DNA of 64,000 bases from Telopea speciosissima (Eukaryota > Streptophyta > Magnoliopsida > Proteales > Proteaceae), in the NCBI RefSeq assembly GCF_018873765.1, contig NC_057923.1, positions 26,755,913 to 26,819,912 of the forward strand. Direction: 5' to 3'. The position numbers and the translations under genes are program-made. The first letter of the stretch is position 1, and each line of letters starts with the position of its first letter. Below the pieces are notes generated by a model that worked only from the letters and a program-made list of their open reading frames with translations, was not told the origin of the DNA and ran no database searches. Below, in pieces: positions 1-11,059 of the stretch.

Positions 1-1621
1 AGCGCCCAGGAGTCGAGAAAATAAAGTTTGGATTGAGCACTGAAAGAATCACACCAATTAGTCAAATTTGAATATGATTATAGTGGGCCCCTTAACATAA
101 TTTTGAGGTGTTAATAGTATGGATGCGTAGTCCATCGAGTCAGCCTTGCAACGGTTCAAACGACACTTGATTCCGAGTTGAAACGAAGAAGTTACGGCCG
201 ATTCCGTAACGACGCGTGAAAATGGTCTATAGGGGTTTGTTTATAATTATCAAAAATTGGCCAGGACAAAGTAAAGCGAAAGTCCGGATTTTAGGGGCTT
301 TTGCATAATTATCAGAAGTTATATTTTCTGTAAGCCGAAAGATTCCATTTGGAAGGCTCTGGAGCAGTCCAACTTCAACTTGAGATATCTTGGGCTCCCG
401 AACTCCAAATTGGACGAAATTTGGATCTATTTTGGGTGATTTTTTCGCAAGGAATGCAACAATGAGGCCTATATAAGCATTCCATGCTCCACGTTTTTTA
501 AAGTACAAAATGGGCATTTTATTAATTGGTGGAGTGGAATCCCAGTCATCACCTTTATTCTCTCTCTCCTTCAACTTTCCAAGAGCACTTTTGGAATTTT
601 ACTATGGATAGATTTCTTTTGAAAAATATTCTCTCATCCATGGAAGGTTGAAAAGTCAAAGATGCCTTGATCTCATTGCTTGGAGAAGACACCTACAAAG
701 AAAAGGAAGCACAAGTTTAGAATTAGAAAGTTACTTTTTGAAAAATAAAATGTTTATGTAGCTAGGATTTTTATCTCTCTTAGTTTCTATTTTTCTCTTT
801 TTTTTTTTTTGGATTCAAGTAATGTAAAGAAGGAAGGAGATTCTCTTCTCTTAGGGAATATTTCTCCTACCTCTTCTCTTGTAACTAGTTAATTTTTAGT
901 TAGTTCTAGTTCAGTTTTTAAGTTAGTTTTAGTTAAGTTTTAATTTAGTTTTTAGTTCAATTAATTAGTGAAATTTCTTCTCTCTTATTCTAGTTTTTGG
1001 CTTTCTAAGTTCTAGTTTGATTTCATGCTTTTAATTCCATGGTTGTAATGCTTTTGATTCATGCTTTAATTTTATGTCTTCAATATGGTTGTAATAATTC
1101 TAGTTTAGTTTCAAGCTTTCTAGTCTAAGTTCCTAAGTTGATGACAAGACTTGGAGATTTAGAAGAGGAAGCCATGCAAGGTTTGTTCAAGTATTCAAGC
1201 TCTTCAATTACATTCATACCAGCAATTTCAGTCCGGTTCAAGCACATCCAAGTTTTTACTCTCTAAATTCTTAAACTCATTCTCCCTCTCTTCTATCTCA
1301 TTCTCTCTTCTTCTATCTCATTCTCCTTCTTCTTCTTTGTTTTTTTTATGTGGTTGTGGTGTGTGGCTACAATTTATCCCTTCCAGTCCGCGTTAGTTTG
1401 ATAGGTTAGATGGATATGTGTTAGGACGTCAATTTAATTCGTTAGATGCTTGTGAGTTAGGACACGTTAATTTGTTAGTTTAATTAGTTTAATTTAACAC
1501 TTTAATTTGGTTCACTTTGCATTACTTTAAAGTGAGTAAAATAGGGTGGTGTATATCTCCTTGAGTTCGACCTGTAGTTACGATTGATCTGTACACTTGC
1601 AGTTATTATTTCTTGCAAACA
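1..1621 (+). repeat. 5' LTR of element 1 (partial)
   Basis: Aligns along its length with 4973-6686. It ends in GCAAACA just before the primer-binding site. It lacks about 57 bases present at 5879-5935 of the 3' LTR, which include the TATA box, so this copy has probably lost its core promoter. Confidence 0.85.
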
Positions 1622-1627
1622 AGTTTT

Positions 1628-1643
1628 TGGCACCGTTGCCGGG
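1628..1643 (+). other. Primer-binding site of element 1
   Basis: TGGCACCGTTGCCGGG is close to the complement of the 3' end of plant tRNA-Asp, the usual primer of Athila-type elements. One base differs from the TGGCGCC form. It starts six bases after the 5' LTR. Confidence 0.7.
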
Positions 1644-2213
1644 AAGATTGTTGTCCACTTATTTTTCTAATTTTTAAGTAATTCGAAGTGCTTTATTTTA
1701 TTTTACTTTTTCTTCTAAAAAAAAAAGAAGTTTTTTGAAAACCTCATCTTGTTTCTCTTCTGTTTCAAAAACTGTGCGCCCAATCTAAAGTCCTTCTTAT
1801 GCTCAAACCCAACCTCTTTTGGTGTCCCTCATAGGATTAAGTTACCTATGACGCTGCATCTTGACTTGGTTGGGTGGATTGGCATGTGACTTATCTTTGA
1901 AGGCGACCAACTTTAATAACAGAAAAGCGACATAGTGAGTGCCTTGGAAACAGAAACATATAGTAGTCCTCCACTCTACATTAGATCCAATTGGAGTCGC
2001 CCGTAGGTGGCTCTTGAAGACTATACGGGTTCCCTTGCTGTCAACCTATATGGGAACCTTACAGCTTTGGAACCATTGTTTCAATTTTTGAGGGCAATGC
2101 ACCAACTGTCTATTTATTCCCTCATGTTTTTAGTGAATTTTTTCTAGTTTATTATTTTTCTTTAATTTTTCTAAAGGAGACCTCAATTTGGGATAGGTGG
2201 TTAGTTTAGAATA
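1644..2213 (+). other. Untranslated leader of element 1
   Basis: No supportable coding sequence. The stretch resembles, in opposite orientation, the leader of element 3 (about 20850-21220), including the segment about a five-line CTATACGGGTTCCC motif. It is the 5' leader between primer site and gag-like frame. Confidence 0.5.
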
Positions 2214-3640
2214 ATGGGAGATATACTTCCACATATGATTTTGGAGGAAAGGTTTAACCAGGCTAAGGCGGTCAAAAGTAGTGAGTTAGAGAACCACTTT
2301 GCACCACCCCAGTACAATTTTATTCCCAACCCAATAATGGGCTTTTAGGAAATTTTGATTGGTCACATCCCCAGACTATCCATGTTATGGAAGGATGTCC
2401 TAATCTTTATGGGGGTAGCTATGGTGATAAGAATGTGAGTCCTGTATTTCAGTACAATTCTTTTGGCACTTACAATCAGAGGTGGAGTGATCATCCCAAT
2501 TTCTCGTGGGATCAATGAAATAACCAAGCTGGACCGCCCAATTTCCAATCCCATGGTCAGTTTGTTCCTCCAATGCCCAACCCTCCATTGAATCTCAATG
2601 GGCCACCTCTCCTTGGACCATATCACCAACCCCCTGAGTTTCAGAAAATGGGTAAGGAGGCCAGACTGAGTGAGCTTGAGAAACACATAGCCCTTCTCAC
2701 GACAAGCCACAATACCATGGAGAAGCAACTCTCTCAACTGATCACCATGGTGCGAGAGGAGGAAACGGGTACATTACCTAGTCAGCCTGAACCACCCCAT
2801 CCCCAGTTTAGTGATGTTGAAAGTCCACCACCCCAGTTTGAAATTAATGGGAGTCCACTCTAATAAACTGATCGTCAAGATGATTTATTTGTTGAGATTG
2901 AGTCTCCTGAAGATGTTAGTGAAGCGGAGTTTGATGAACTACCTAAGGACATCCAACTGTTGCCTGAAATTTCTGATCTTAGTGAGCCTAGCGTTTCCAC
3001 TGATTTAGAATTAGCTTTTTATGATAGCATAGAGACCCTGCAAATTCGATCTCCCCCTCTCTCTTTGGAAAACCCAGATAATTGTCATTTTGAGGATTCT
3101 ATTGTCTCACTTGTTGATTTGTCCAAACCTCCTAGGTTTGATGATTTTATTGAGGAGGACAATGTTAGTCATGATGCTTTTGAAGCAATTTATCGTGATC
3201 CTTATTTGGAAAACCAAGTTCTGCAAAGAGCGGATAGTTTTATTGCTAGGATTGATTTGAGTAAACTTCCCATTTTTTATGATTATCTTGATGAGGTTAC
3301 TGATATTTATGATCCTTTTGATGCTTACTGCGATCCGTTTTTGGTTGGTTTTTCTAAACATGACATGTGTTCTATATTGCAAACGAGAGAGAATGGGAGG
3401 ATTTATGGCATGAGTTTTAATGCCTTCATTTTCCACTGTCCCATGAGGACAGATTTTTCTATTGGATATTTCTCAGTTGTGTTTAACTTCCATATTATTT
3501 CTCGCTTTACTAAAATTCATGGTCGAGTATTTTCTGCTTCTGAAGCTCTTTTTACACTTACCTGCTATGGATTGAGATTTCTGTTGATGCTCCTAGTACC
3601 TTTTGTAGAGCTCATGACTCTTCATGATCCTCTTTGCTGA
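2214..3640 (+). pseudogene. Gag C-terminus-like protein with acidic extension (broken)
   Basis: A candidate ATG at 2214 opens a short unique N-terminus. After a frameshift near 2345 the frame reads a region similar to the proline/asparagine-rich part of element 3 Gag (HPNFSWDQ, then PPLLGPYHQPP and the LTTSHN..KQLSQL segment). There is a TGA near 2517. After two successive TAA codons at about 2862-2867 the same frame continues for about 260 codons of acidic sequence to 3640. The capsid core and zinc knuckle of a normal Athila Gag are absent. I do not recognise a domain in the 226-codon acidic part (from 2960); it could be element-specific. Function unknown, probably dead in this copy. Confidence 0.5.
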
Positions 3641-4792
3641 TTCTATCTGGTAAGCCCCTTCATCTTCTCCCTTGTCTTTCTTCTTTATTTGTTGCATGCA
3701 TTGAGGACATTGCATAAATTAAGTGTGGGGGGGGGTGTTGGGCTTAATTAATGAATTTTGATTGTGGAGATAGTTTGGTTTTGTGCATAAGTCTCTTTGA
3801 TTGCAAAGCGAGAGAAAGAGGGAATTAGGTGCCCTAGCATGCGAAATAATAAAAAAATCCCTTTTCAAGGATGGTAATTGGTTTGTATCCGGTGAGAGGG
3901 ATTGAGTTGGAAAATATGAGCATTATTTCATTTGATGGCTAGATTCCTCTATGTGTTTTATGGACCCTTTTGATCTTTTGGCTAGTAGTTGAGACCAAAT
4001 TGTTTGTGGCAAGGCAAGGCATGAAAGTGAAAGTGAAAGTGAAAAAAAGAAAAAAAAAGAAACAAGAAAGGAAAGTGGAATTCCTTGGGACTAGACAGGG
4101 CACTGTTGCCTCAGGAAGCAGGGTGACTGTTCAAAATTCCTTGGAAGGCAACTCAAAAAAAAACTCTTGCATCAATGTCTCAAAGTCTTTATGGATATAG
4201 GTAAAAAGCGAAGCTACCAAGTATTTGGGTGTCTGGTGTATGCTCCACCATGTCATTCAGAGAACAATAGTGGAGTAGAAATAGAGTTTACTGTTGTGAA
4301 AGAAAAGCTTTTGCCTTAATGCCTGAAAAGAAAGTGTGGTAAAAAATACTCAAAGCATAAGTCTTTGGTTCCATCGATGCTATGAGTGGTTTACTTGAAG
4401 GTGAGTAGTGTTCCAAAAATATGAGGAGATCCCTTGACCTTGATGCATGCTTGTTACTTGAATTGATGTGGGGTGATACAATTCAAGTGTGGGGGAACCT
4501 TTGGCTCCTTGATCTTTAGTTGACCACTTTTTGGGATTATGTGCACTGTCCTACTTATGCTATGATTAAAATTTGCAGCGTTCATTTATAATTGAATTTT
4601 GGGTGTATATTCACTACAAACACCCACGAGACACAACTCGTCCATTAGGGGTAACCTAGGGGTTCAAAGGCTTGTTGCACATGCTAAGTACAACCGTGAG
4701 TCCTATGAAAGTGAGTTAGGATTTTTGTATTCTAGGTTAGTTTTTCTTTTTGTTTACCTGAGGACAAGTAACGTTCAAGTGTAGGGGAATCT
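3641..4792 (+). other. 3' untranslated region and polypurine tract of element 1
   Basis: Non-coding. It is similar to the inverted 13979-15160 of element 3 (for example GGTGCCCTAGCATGCGAAAT near 3830). It ends in the purine tract AAGTGTAGGGGAAT at about 4777-4790, which abuts the 3' LTR. Small open frames here are not conserved. Confidence 0.65.
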
Positions 4793-5761
4793 TATGAGCA
4801 CATTTATGTGTGAAATCTTAGGGCTATAAAACATGCATTTTTATACTTGGAACAGAACTACTCGAGGTTTTTGTTTGTGTTTTCAGGTTTTAGGTGAATT
4901 CTTGTGAAAATGGAGCAAATGATGCTAAGGATCCATTTTTAAGCTATTTAGTGGTGTTTGGCAGTAGCCGGAAGCGCCCAGGAGTCGAGAAAATCAAGTT
5001 TGGATTGAGCTCTAAAAGAATCATGCCAATTAGTCAAATGTGAATGTGATTACAGTGGACCCCTTAGCATAGTTTTGAGGTGTTAATATTATAGATGCGT
5101 AGCCCATCGAGTCAGCTTTGCAACGGTTCAAACAGCACTTGATTCCGAGTTGAAACGAAGAAGTTATGACCGTTTCCATAACGACGCGCGAAATTGGTCT
5201 ACAGGGGTTTATTTATAATTATCAAAAATTGGCCGGAGACAAAGTAAAGCGGAAGCTCAGATTTGAGGGGCTTTCACATAATTATCAGAAGTTATCTTTT
5301 CTGTTAGCCGAAAGATTCCATTTGGAAGGCTCTGGAGCAGTCCAACTTCAACTTGAGATATCTTGGGCTCCCGAAATCCAAATTGGACGAAATTTGGATC
5401 TATTTTGGGTGATTTTTTGCAAGGAATGCAACAATGAGGCCTATATAAGCATTTCATGCTCCACGTTTTTTAAAGGACAGAATGGGTATTTTATTAATTG
5501 GTGGAGTGGAATCCTAGTCATCACCTTTATTCTCTCTCTCCTCCAACTTTTCAATGGCACTTTTAGAATTTTACTATGGATAGATTTCTTTTGAAAAATA
5601 TTCTCTCATCCATGGAAGGTTGAAAAATCAAAGATGCCTTGATCTCATTGCTTGGAGAAGACACCTACAAAGAAAAGGAAGCACAAGTTTAGAATTAGAA
5701 AGTTACTTTTTGAAAAATAGAAGGTTTATGTAGCTAGGATTTTTATCTCTCTTAGTTTCTA

Positions 5762-5798
<37 letters not shown>

Positions 5799-6686
5799 GG
5801 ATTCAAATAATGTAAAGAAGGAAGGAGAAGAGAATATTCTCTTCTCTTAGGGAATATTTCTCCTACCTCTTCTCTCTTCTCTCTTCCCTCTTCTCCTCTT
5901 CCCCCTATAAATACACCTTGCCCTTTGGGTTGTAACTAGTTAATTTTTAGTTAGTTCAAGTTCAGTTTTTAAGTTAGTTTTAGTTTTGTTTTAATTCAGT
6001 TTTTAGTTCAATTAATTAGTGAAATTTCTTCTTCTCTTCTTCTAGTTTTTGGCTTTCTAAGTTCTAGTTTGATTTCATGCTTTCAATTCCATGATTGTAA
6101 TGCTTTTGATTCATGCTTTAATTTTATGTCTTCAATATAGTTGTAATAATTCTAGTTTAGTTTCAATGTTTCTAGTCTAAGTTCCTAAGTTGATGACAAG
6201 ACTTGGAGATTTAGAAGAGGAAGCCATGCAAGGTTTGTTCAAGTATTCAAGCGCTTCAATTACATTCATGCCAGCAATTTCAGTCCAGTTCAAGCACATC
6301 CAGGTTTTTACTCTCTAAACTCTTAAACTCATTCTCCCTCTCTTCTATCTCATTCTCTCTTCTTCTATCTCATTCTCCTTCTTCTTTTATTTTTTTTATG
6401 TGGTTGTGGTGTGTGGCTGCAATTTATCCCTTCCAATCAGCGTTAGTTTGATAGGTTAGATGGATATGTGTTAGGACGTCAATTTAATTCATGCCAATTT
6501 AATTCGTTAGATGCTTATAAGTTAGGACACGTTAATTTGTTAGTTTAATTAGTTTAATTTAACACTTTAATTTGGTTCACTTTGCATTACTTTCAAGTGA
6601 GTAAAATAGGGTGGCGTATATCTCCTTGAGTTCGACCCGTAGCTACAATTGATCCGTACGCGTGCGGTTATTATTTCTTGCAAATA
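4793..6686 (+). repeat. 3' LTR of element 1
   Basis: Begins TATGAGCACATTT (family form TGATGAGCACATTT) after the polypurine tract and ends GCAAATA. It contains a TATA box CCCTATAAATACACC near 5905, just after a CT-rich stretch and a long T run (5765-5798). After 6686 the sequence switches abruptly to the integrase of element 2. Confidence 0.85.
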
Positions 6687-9494
6687 CCTTAGTATCTTCT
6701 ACGCCAGGGCTCTGCCCTCCAGGTGTTGGCTGCAGATGCCTTCGTGGACCTCTCAAAGGGCGTAGTCGGCTTCAGAAGGCCTAAGACATCTTAGATAGGG
6801 TAATGTGTGGCCTCGCTTGTACAGAATTCCCTCGATCAAGATAAGCCACGACAATCTTACCCTTGTTCCTTTTGCTTCATTTCTGTCGTTAGGTAACGTT
6901 TCTTCTGAGAGGTACTCCACGATTGGGTCCATCCAGCTTTGTTCCTCATCCACCAACAGCACTTCAGGGGAGTGCTCGGTACTTGGTTTGGTCAGAACGT
7001 CAATGTATACCGCTCGTCCCAACTGGACAAGGTCCGAGGTTGCTAGCTTTGAGAGCTCATCCGCTTTAACATTCTCTTCCCGGGGTATCTAGAGTATTTT
7101 AAGTTCATCAAAGTAGTGGATTTTCTTCTGAACCGCTTTCAATTTTTCTGCCATTCTCGGTTCTTTAGCTTCATATTCATCGGTCACCTGTTTAACAATG
7201 AGTTGGGAATCATTGTATATGACTAGCTTTTTCGCCATTACTGCCACGGCTAGATGGATTCCTGCTATCAATGCCTCGTATTCTACCTCGTTGTTTGACG
7301 CCGAGAAGGCCATCCTGAGGGCGTACTCGATAGTGAAGTTTAGGGTGCTGGTGAGGATCAGACCTGCACCACTTCCTGTAGGATTTGATGACCCATCAAC
7401 ATGGAGGGTCCATACCTCGTCGATATTTCCATCCTTGGCTTCACTCTTTAGTAATTTGCTTTTGACCACAAAATCTGCGAGAGTTTGGGCCTTTATGGCG
7501 GTTCTCGGCTTGTACTGGATGTCAAATTCACTTAGCTCTACTGCCTAGTTGACTAAGCGCCTACATAAATCAGGCTTTTGCAGTATCTTCTTCAAGGGCT
7601 GATCAGTTTGGACTAAGATGCTATGGGCCTGGAAGTAAGGCCGGAGCTTTTGTGTTGCTATCATCAAGGCATAAGCCATCTTCTCTACCTTTCTATAGCT
7701 CGTCTCTGCATCCAACAGTACCCGATTGACATAGAATACTGGGCTTTTTTTCTTCGCGGCCTCTCACACGAGCACGATGCTTATCGCTACCGGTGAAACT
7801 GCCAGGTAGACTTGCAACTCGTCACCTATCTTTGGTCTCTCCAGTATGGGAGGAGTAGAGAGGTATTCTTTCAGCTGTTTGAAGGCAGTGTCGCTCTTTG
7901 GGGTCCATTGGAACTGCTTGACGCCTTTTAGGGTTTTGAAGAAGGGCAAGCACCTGTCCGCTGAGCACGATATGAACCACCCGAGCGCGGCTATCCTTTC
8001 GGTCAGCTCTTGCATTTCTTTGACCGTCCTTGGTAGAGTCATGTTCTGTATAGCTTCTAGCTTCGCCAGATTCGCTTTTATTCCTCTCTTGGAGACCATG
8101 AACCCGAGGAACTTTCCAGACGTCACGCCGAATGCACACTTGGTGGGGTTCAGCTTCATACTAGACCTTCTCAAAACCTGGAAAGCTTCCCCTAGATCGG
8201 CTATGTGATTTTCCACCTTCATACTCTTGATGAGCATGTCATCGACTTAGACTTCCATGTTCTGGCCTATCTGGTCCTTGAATATTTTGTTAACGAGTCT
8301 CTGATACGTCGCTCTAGCATTCTTCAAGCCGAACGACATCACCTTGTAGCAGTATTGGTTGTCTCCCATCCAAACGATGTCTTCGGCATGTCAAGCTCTC
8401 ACATATTAATCTGGTTGTAGCCAGAATAGGCATCCATGAAAGTCAGGAGGTTATGTCCTGCGGTAGCATCAATGAGTTGGTCAATCCGGAGCAGCGGATA
8501 GGTGTACTTGGGACAGGCTTTATTGAGGTCCGTGTAATCTATACAGATCCTCCATTTGCCTTTTGCTTTGGGCACCATTACCATATTCGTTAGCCACTCG
8601 GGGTAGAGGATTTCCTTTATGAATCCAGACTCGATCAGCTTGTCGACCTCTTCCTTTATCTTCACTTGCCTCTGAGGAGCAAAGTTTCAGGGCCTTTTGT
8701 CAAATTGGCTTTTGGTTTGGATCCACACTCAGCCTGTGTTCGATTACTTTGCGACTAATTCCAGGCATGTCTTAGGCTAACCAGGCGAAGACGTCGGAGT
8801 TGGCTTTGAGGAAATTGATGATTTCTTCCTATTGTGCCCCCTGGAGCAAGGATCCAATCTGGACCTGTTTATTGTCATCCTCGTCGTAAATGCTTACACT
8901 GACAAGGTCTTCGACCGCGGTGCTCTGAGTAGTTTCATCTCTGAGATCTTCCACCACTATTGGCATTGCCTCGCCTCTTGCTTTCCCTTTAAGGGCAATT
9001 GCATAGCACTTACGGGAGGTGTGTTGATCACCTTTGCACTCCCCAACCCCATCTGTCTTGGGGAACTTCATCTTCAAGTGGAGCATTGATACGACAGCTT
9101 TGAGGGTATTGATCCCTATCCGACCGAGGATGGCGTTGTAGGCGGAGGGGATGTCAACAACTAAGAAATTTATCATCACCATGGTTCATTGATCCCCTGT
9201 TCCCGCCATTAGGGGCAACTTAATTGATCCCAACAGTGGCTCCTAAGAACCCCTACGGGGGGTAGTTAACCTTTCTTAGCCTTTCTTGGCCTAGCTTCAT
9301 CCGATTAATGCCTCAGCATAAAGAATATCTGCAGAGCTTCCGTTGTCGATCAGGATTCTCTTTACCTCATAGTTGGTAATGTTCATCGTCACCACCAGTG
9401 CCTCGTGGTGAGGTGCTTGCACTCCTTCGAAGTCTTCATTAGAGAAGAATATGGTAAGGCCCGTTTTAGGTTTCTTGCCCGGGGTTTCTGTCAT
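6687..9494 (-). pseudogene. Tat-type pol: protease, RT, RNase H, archaeal-type RNase H, start of integrase
   Basis: On the minus strand: protease with IDNGSSAD at about 9350 and a downstream AYNAILGRIGI segment; reverse transcriptase with IDYTDLNKACPK and MDAYSGYNQI (8399-8665), then the post-YxDD region MLIKSMK...KCAFGV (7764-8237). A gypsy RNase H follows (7470-7763), then a second RNase H with LHVDGSSNPTGSGAGL, NNEVEYEAL and NDSQLIV (7089-7469). The integrase zinc region begins at HEGIC near 6750 and is cut at 6687. Several stops and at least two frame changes separate the blocks, so no full polyprotein can be made. Usual Tat domain order. Confidence 0.8.
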
Positions 9495-9889
9495 GTTGAC
9501 TCTTCGTACAAGTGCTTTGGCCTTGTGTACCGAGGTCGAGCTTTCACTGGCCGTTGGGCCTCTGAATATGTAGTGATCACTCCTATTAGCGCAATGTTAT
9601 TTGGGCGTTTCACCCTTTGCTCTTGGGGGGGAGATCTACTCCGCCTCCTATTACTCTGGTCTCTTGTCCTATCAGATTCTCTATCACCGCGCTGGTTTTG
9701 CTGCGTACCTCGCGCTTGGCCTCCAATTTCTCTATCGTGGTTTTCATCGATGAATCCATTGAGGTATCCTCTTCGAATCAGGTCTTCAATCTCTCCTTTG
9801 AGCTACATGTACTCATCTGTGCCATGACCATTCCTGTTGTGGAATTTGTAGAACTTGTGCACGTTCCTCCGTCCGGGATGGTTAACCAT

Positions 9890-10705
9890 CTTTGCGGGCC
9901 ACTTCACATACCGTTCACCCTCGATCTGCATTAGAATTTTGGAGCGTCGTTGGGTGAGTGGCGTGTAGCAGTCAAATCTTAACAGACTTTTTGACCTCTT
10001 CTGCCATTTTCTACGATCATCACTTCAGGCCTTTTTCTCTTCCTCCCTGGATTTTCTTTTCTCGATTTTGGCTCCCTGGTGCCCCATTTTGGCCTCGAGG
10101 GTCTTTACCACATTCATGTGCTCCTCACATCAAGCCATTAATTTGGCGAGGTTAGTTGGGTGCTTCTTACAGAGCTCCCAGTTGAGGTCCTTATCTGATA
10201 TCCCTGCCAGTAGCACCATGTACTCTATCGTGGGGTCCAAGTCTTCTATTTCTTACTTCACCTGATTGAATCGGGCCAGGTACTCCTTGAGGGTCTCGTT
10301 GTTCTTCTGCTTGATAGTCACCAGGTTGACGGGGGTTTTCCTATGGCTCCGACTACTGGTGAAGGCGGCCACGAAAGTCGTGCTGAGGTCCTAGCACTTC
10401 ACAGATTTTGGCTCTAAACGTGTGAACCAGGTTCGAGCCGCTTCCCTTAAGGTGGTTGGAAAGGCTCGATACATAATAGGATCGGGGGCTCCGCAGTAGG
10501 CCATTAGGGAATTAAACCCCTCGAGGTGCTGGAGTGGATCGGTAGTGCCAGTATAATACTCGAGGACTGGCATCTTTAACTCCTTGGGGAATGGATAACT
10601 CGCGATCTCATCAGACAATGCCGTTTTGTCGGAGAAAGCTAGTTTTTCGACCTCAGCTTGTGCCGATGACATCTTTTGGATCTGGGCCTGGAGATCCTTG
10701 ACCAC
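9890..10705 (-). pseudogene. Tat-type gag (broken)
   Basis: The best stretch (10705-10391) contains MPVLEYYTGTTDPLQHLEGF and AARTWFTRLEP, the conserved capsid start of Tat-type Gag. It continues after a stop with VNLVTIKQKNNETLKEYLARF near 10330-10270. Further stops follow towards 9890, and the zinc-finger region is not clearly readable. This is the structural protein of element 2, non-functional here. Confidence 0.75.
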
Positions 10706-11042
10706 TTCAAGATCCCCATCCTTGGGTCCTTTGGGGGATACCTCTACTTGTCGCTTGGAATGCTCCTCATTCTGACCTTCCTTTTCTTTTCTCTTTTAGT
10801 TTCGGGGGTTGCGGCCTGAGCCTATCGAGGCGGCACTGCTTTGTTTACTGACTGAGTTCTCCTAGTTGTCTCAGGGTTGGTCTTCCTATCCCCGACGTGC
10901 CGGAGGCAGATTTTGGAGGAGAGTCTGGGTCAGCATTTTGAGTTGTTCCTAGAGTACACAGAACTATCCCTGAGTTGGCAAAGAGATCTTCGTGTACTTC
11001 TAGTATTCACCATTGTTGCAGATACTCACTCTCTCTGGTTCC
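10706..11042 (-). other. Leader of element 2
   Basis: Region between the primer site and the recognisable gag start. It probably includes the degraded Gag N-terminus, but no frame is long enough to assign. Confidence 0.4.
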
Positions 11043-11059
11043 CACAGACGGCACCAATC
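11043..11059 (-). other. Primer-binding site of element 2
   Basis: On the minus strand TTGGTGCCGTCTGTGGG directly follows the LTR end. This form is typical of Tat-type gypsy elements. It fixes the inner LTR boundary at 11060. Confidence 0.6.

Larger units (their letters stand above)
1..6686 (+). mobile_element. Element 1: Athila-like Ty3/gypsy element without pol (5' end cut by window)
   Basis: Two long direct repeats (1-1621 and 4793-6686) bracket a 3.2-kb interior. Position 1 of the window corresponds to about 4973 in the downstream repeat, so roughly 180 bases of the 5' LTR lie outside. A primer-binding site like the 3' end of plant tRNA-Asp follows the 5' LTR, and a G-rich polypurine tract precedes the 3' LTR. 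The interior encodes only the C-terminal half of an Athila-type Gag plus an acidic extension. No protease, reverse transcriptase, RNase H or integrase is visible. LTRs, primer site and 3' untranslated region resemble those of element 3, so this looks like a non-autonomous relative. It is inserted in the integrase of element 2. Confidence 0.85.

Noticed and set aside
227..574. 115-codon minus-strand frame in the LTR of element 1 (similar frame at 5257-5457)
   Set aside because: It lies in LTR sequence, its counterpart in the other LTR is shorter, and it has no domain.
6805..10265. Plus-strand frames of 60-140 codons
   Set aside because: All are antisense shadows of the minus-strand Tat gag-pol.
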